From NCBI RefSeq assembly GCF_001619985.1, contig NW_017264196.1:992001-1056000 (forward strand): a DNA stretch of 64,000 nucleotides, written 5' to 3'. Position 1 is the first letter of the stretch, and each line of letters starts with the position of its first letter. The notes below the pieces were generated by a model that was not told where the DNA came from, ran no database searches, and worked only from the letters and a program-made list of their open reading frames with translations. The stretch is from Xylona heveae TC161. Lineage: Eukaryota; Ascomycota; Xylonomycetes; Xylonales; Xylonaceae. Shown one piece after another: positions 63,359-64,000 of the stretch. A program made the translations under genes and the position numbers.

Positions 63359-64000
63359 ATGGGAATCTGCATGAGTAACGACTCCGAAGATGGGGAGCAG
63401 AGAAAGAGGAGTCAAATGATTGATCGGAAACTCGAAGAGGATTCTCGGAAGCTTCGACGAGAATGCAAGATACTTTTGCTAGGTATGGAGATTTTTGCTG
63501 CATGAATTTTCGAGGAGAGATAATAATTGGGCGCTTTAGGATCCGGCGAAAGTGGAAAGTCAACAATCGTGAAGCAAATGAAAATCATTCACCAAAACGG
63601 CTACACTGTGGATGAGCTTGCTCTGTATCGATTGACTGTCTATAAGAATCTATTGGACTGCGCTAAAGCCCTTGTCGGAGCAATGCGTCAGTTCGAGATA
63701 GATCCCGAGAATCCTCAGAACAGAGAATACTGCGATTATCTTCTGGATTACCAGGTTGATCCAGACCCACACACCTGCCTGGAGTCCAAAGTTGGAGATG
63801 CAGTGACTTCGCTCTGGAAAGACCCCTGTATAGCAAAAGTGATGGAACATCAAAGTGAATTTTACCTCATGGATTCAGCACCATAGTGAGTTATCTTCCC
63901 GTATAATCAGTTGCCGAAAAAACATCGCTAAGATACATTAAAGCTTTTTTGAAGAAGTTCAGCGCATAGCTGCGCCTGATTACATACCTATCGAGTCTGA
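63359..64000 (+). CDS. Heterotrimeric G-protein alpha subunit, group III (GNA-3/GanB/MagA-like), 5' part
   Basis: Membrane-bound GTPase coupling receptors to cAMP signalling in nutrient sensing and development (known for fungal group III G-alpha). Visible exons: 63359-63482, 63540-63885 and 63944 to the right edge. The N-terminus MGICMSND has Gly2 for myristoylation and Cys4 for palmitoylation. The P-loop GSGESGKS is at residues 42-49, split after its first base by intron 1. The segment [16 protein letters not shown] before it, and [14 protein letters not shown]-type sequence (here [15 protein letters not shown]) before the window ends, place it with the MagA/GNA-3 group and not the Gi-like group I. 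The switch regions and C-terminus lie outside the window. It is divergent from hog1. Confidence 0.93.

Overview
The window is a piece of a filamentous ascomycete (Pezizomycotina) nuclear chromosome. The evidence is many short spliceosomal introns (mostly 50-80 nt, GT-AG), fungal-type proteins throughout (Hog1 MAP kinase, group III G-alpha, Csf1, Avl9, an NAD-isocitrate dehydrogenase subunit, a fungal rhodopsin-domain membrane protein) and an intron-containing tRNA-Leu. I could not fix the genus. I reconstructed exon structures by hand from splice signals, reading phase and family conservation. In the 14 complete genes the exon lengths sum to a whole number of codons. The GYP8-like gene at the left edge and the G-alpha gene at the right edge are cut by the window.

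Layout. 1-1005 (-): 5' part of a TBC-domain Rab GAP. 3363-8401 (+): 14-exon Mms1/DDB1/CPSF-A family protein. 9508-13017 (+): eIF5B. 13639-18344 (-): a class A flavin monooxygenase and an allantoate-permease-type MFS transporter in tandem. 21174-22564 (+): a rhodopsin-domain (SAT4-type) membrane protein. 23078-24755 (+): idh2, with a 30-N assembly gap inside its last intron. 25445-25559 (-): tRNA-Leu(AAG). 26862-44144 (-): three core genes, an RRM/CCCH/PWI RNA-binding protein (Rmn1/RBM26-like), elongation factor 2 and the giant lipid-transfer protein Csf1. 45019-47407 (+): a DUF300/TMEM184 membrane protein. 48261-49878 (+): an unrecognised Ser-rich protein. 50533-52538 (+): a ThDP-dependent enzyme. 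52967-55927 (-): Avl9. 56769-58303 (-): hog1. 63359 to the right edge (+): a group III G-alpha subunit.

Most of the window is conserved housekeeping DNA. The stretch 13.6-22.6 kb, between eIF5B and idh2, looks like a small accessory island: monooxygenase, anion-type transporter and 7-TM protein separated by long non-coding spacers. The transporter and oxygenase could form an uptake-plus-hydroxylation pair for an aromatic carboxylate (inference). The hog1 and G-alpha genes are divergently transcribed from a 5 kb spacer with no coding evidence. I saw no convincing transposon, virus-like element, CRISPR array or rRNA gene. The more unusual observations are splice-level: micro-exons of 8, 16 and 18 nt in EF2, probable GC-AG introns in idh2 and avl9, a 433-nt intron in the monooxygenase, and an intronless 9.7 kb exon in csf1.
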